Assembly (NCBI GenBank): GCA_050943255.1 | Contig: JBMNOV010000072.1 | Span: forward strand, 1-7,888 | Source of the DNA: UBA4844 sp050943255 | Lineage (GTDB): Bacteria; Bacillota; Syntrophomonadia; Syntrophomonadales; Syntrophomonadaceae | Reading direction: 5' to 3' | DNA: 7,888 nucleotides | Shown: positions 6,126-7,888 of the stretch, piece after piece | Layout of the letters: the number at the start of each line of letters is the position of its first letter | Numbering within the stretch: the first letter of the stretch is position 1 | Made by a program: the position numbers and the translations under genes | Notes under the pieces: model-generated | The model's database searches: none | Seen by the model: the letters and a program-made list of their open reading frames with translations, nothing else | Told to the model about the DNA's origin: nothing

Positions 6126-7888
6126 CTAATGGATAATGCGATAACTTTCTGGAATTAAATCAGCCAGGGTAGCTTTAGCCATACCTATGCTAGTATCAGC
6201 AGCCCCGTAGTAAACCAAAATATCATCCTCATCTTCCAAAATAGCTTTATCTTTGCCCGGAACTGCTCCACAGGTAAATACTACATTAGGAACCCAAGCT
6301 CCGCTTAAACCAATTTCATAATCAGCTTCGGGTTCAAGAATGGGATTAGGTGAACGATAAATTACTTTCTGGGGATTGTTAAGGTCTACCAGCAATACCC
6401 CTAGACGGTATACATAATTATAATCTACCCCATGATAAATAAGCAGCCAGCCATATTTGGTTTTTAAGGGCTGGGCTCCTGCACCTATTTTAAGTGAATC
6501 CCACATCCTTCCTGGCCGGGGGCCGACTATTATAGCGTGTTTTTCTTTTAACGGAAATTTTATTTCATTAAAATAGGTCACCCATATGCTGGGCTCTATT
6601 CGATGATACATTACATACTTGCCATTGATTTTTTCAGGAAAAATAATCGCATCTTTATTCCATATATTTTTGAATGCCAGACCTTCCCGGCACCAATTGC
6701 GGTAATTACCACTAATTAAATCGTCAACCTTAATGGAAGCGGCTGCAATCTGTGCGATATTGCCATCATAAGCTGTATAAAGCATATATATCTTATCACC
6801 TATTTGAATTACCCGTGGATCTTCGCATCCCCTTGCTTCTTCCGGTATTTGTGGTGATAATACAGGTTCAGGAATACGTTCCAATATCTTATACCCATCA
6901 CTTATTGCCAGGCCGATATGGGAAATATTATCTTTTCCCACTGCACGATAAAATAAGTATACCCGGTTATTAAGCCGAATTGCTCCCGGATTAAGAACAT
7001 ACTTATTCTCCCATTCGCTATTTTCCAGGGGTTCCAGTAATGGATTCCCTTCATAGCGTTGTAAGTGTTTACTAGGCTCATTAGTCAGCTCTTGTACAAC
7101 TACCGCTACATCTTTGGGACGAGTTGGGAGCAAAGTGTCAAGCAGATTATGATGGCTTTTTCCGTTCTGGATATGCCGATATACAATATCGAGAATTTCT
7201 TGCGAATTATAGCCCAGCTCTTGATATAAGAACTCAAGAAACTCATGGTTAAACCAGCGGCTTTCTATACTAGTGGTTGCAGGGGTAGGAATATTAAGAC
7301 CCCCTTTAAAACTATAACTAGCCCAGCTCCACACAGTACAAGTAAGAAAGGTTCCATTCTCCAGGACCTGGCTTAAACCATATGATTCCGCCATTAACTT
7401 AAATATACGCGCAGTCTCTTGGTCTCCCCGCTGGCTAAATATCTCATAGAGCTGTCTTATCCGTTCGACTAATCCCCGATGATGCATGTTTTCAAATATA
7501 CTATGGGCAGAAAACTCATCACCTTTTTGCAAACCGAGTAAAGAATTAGCCATTTTATTACTTATATTTTTTCTTTGGGCAACATTTAAACTAAACAATT
7601 TAGAATAATTTTCGGCAGCAGCCATCCGTCTAACCAAGCTGGTAAAATATCTAGTTTTGGGATATTTGCCTCCACTTTCCGCTTCCATCCCCTTTACTAT
7701 TATCCGAGCTGTAACCCGATTAAGATTGGAAATTTTGCCTTGTGATAAAATACCTGTCCGGAGTTCTTCTGTAATTACTAAAGGTTTTAAGTCAACCCAT
7801 TCAAAACTTTCAGGGGTTAGATTATCCAGAAGCCAAATCAGGTCACGATCAGTATAGTTCCAGCTTTCAACCAGGTTCGCACTTGTTA
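6126..7888 (-). CDS. GH130-family beta-mannoside phosphorylase-like protein with long N-terminal region (5' end outside window)
   Basis: The frame is open from its TAG stop (6126-6128) to the right edge. The ATG at 7688 is therefore only an internal methionine: 66 more in-frame codons precede it, giving at least 586 residues. Counting from that internal Met, the GH130 five-bladed propeller domain spans about 213-515. It includes NPGAIRLNNRVYLFYRA (233-249), RGCEDPRV (286-293) with the probable general acid Asp290, FPEKINGKYVMYHR (350-363), WDSLKIGAGA (396-405), IYHGVDY (417-423) and YYGAADT (493-499). GH130 enzymes act on beta-mannosides; phosphorylases use phosphate and release mannose-1-phosphate. 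The MYHR and neighbouring basic residues resemble the phosphorylase branch, an inference. The region before the domain, at least 278 residues, is soluble, largely helical-looking and not recognised. The gene converges on the carbonic anhydrase gene; its promoter is beyond the window. Confidence 0.88.
   Translation of the reverse strand, partial: TSANLVESWNYTDRDLIWLLDNLTPESFEWVDLKPLVITEELRTGILSQGKISNLNRVTARIIVKGMEAESGGKYPKTRYFTSLVRRMAAAENYSKLFSLNVAQRKNISNKMANSLLGLQKGDEFSAHSIFENMHHRGLVERIRQLYEIFSQRGDQETARIFKLMAESYGLSQVLENGTFLTCTVWSWASYSFKGGLNIPTPATTSIESRWFNHEFLEFLYQELGYNSQEILDIVYRHIQNGKSHHNLLDTLLPTRPKDVAVVVQELTNEPSKHLQRYEGNPLLEPLENSEWENKYVLNPGAIRLNNRVYLFYRAVGKDNISHIGLAISDGYKILERIPEPVLSPQIPEEARGCEDPRVIQIGDKIYMLYTAYDGNIAQIAAASIKVDDLISGNYRNWCREGLAFKNIWNKDAIIFPEKINGKYVMYHRIEPSIWVTYFNEIKFPLKEKHAIIVGPRPGRMWDSLKIGAGAQPLKTKYGWLLIYHGVDYNYVYRLGVLLVDLNNPQKVIYRSPNPILEPEADYEIGLSGAWVPNVVFTCGAVPGKDKAILEDEDDILVYYGAADTSIGMAKATLADLIPESYRIIH

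Noticed and set aside
7686..7688. ATG at 7688 (minus strand) as the start of the GH130 gene
   Set aside because: The frame continues open for 66 more codons to the window edge with plausible protein sequence, and no Shine-Dalgarno is seen before this ATG (the preceding bases are CGGATAATAGTAAAGGG, only a weak AAGGG directly adjacent).
7657..7857. Rightward 66-codon frame at the right edge
   Set aside because: It is antisense to the open leftward GH130 frame and has low-complexity, non-protein-like content.

Overview
The window looks like chromosomal DNA of a low-GC, Gram-positive type bacterium, most likely a Firmicute of the Clostridia kind. This is inferred from the AT-rich intergenic DNA, strong GGAGG-type ribosome binding sites and two near-consensus sigma-A promoters (TTGACA/TATTAT). 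No rRNA, tRNA, IS element or CRISPR array is visible, and the species cannot be named from this sequence.

Layout. Positions 1-381 hold no convincing gene. They contain a strong leftward promoter (114-142) whose transcript leaves the window through a GC-richer, possibly structured leader, followed by an AT-rich leader before the rightward genes. Four rightward genes follow: mannose-1-phosphate guanylyltransferase (manC, 382-1428), phosphomannomutase/phosphoglucomutase (manB-like, 1619-2998), a GT4-type glycosyltransferase (3116-4285) and, overlapping it by 14 bases, a predicted alpha/alpha-toroid protein (4272-5285) that resembles the C-terminal half of longer two-domain glycosyltransferases. 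A beta-class carbonic anhydrase (5362-6036) has its own sigma-A promoter and ends at a 16-bp terminator hairpin. From the right edge, a leftward gene (6126 to beyond 7888) encodes a GH130-family protein with a long N-terminal region. Its reading frame stays open to the end of the window, so its start lies outside.

How the genes fit together. The phosphomannomutase makes mannose-1-phosphate and ManC turns it into GDP-mannose. The GT4 enzyme plus its toroid partner could use this donor to build a mannoside or mannan. GH130 enzymes of the phosphorylase kind split beta-mannosides with phosphate and release mannose-1-phosphate, the substrate of ManC. The locus can therefore be read as a synthesis-and-recovery loop for a mannose-containing glycan, possibly a storage or surface beta-mannan. 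The individual families are clear. The cycle itself, the donor specificity of the GT4 enzyme and the role of the toroid protein are inference. The carbonic anhydrase appears to be a separately transcribed neighbour with no evident link to the pathway.
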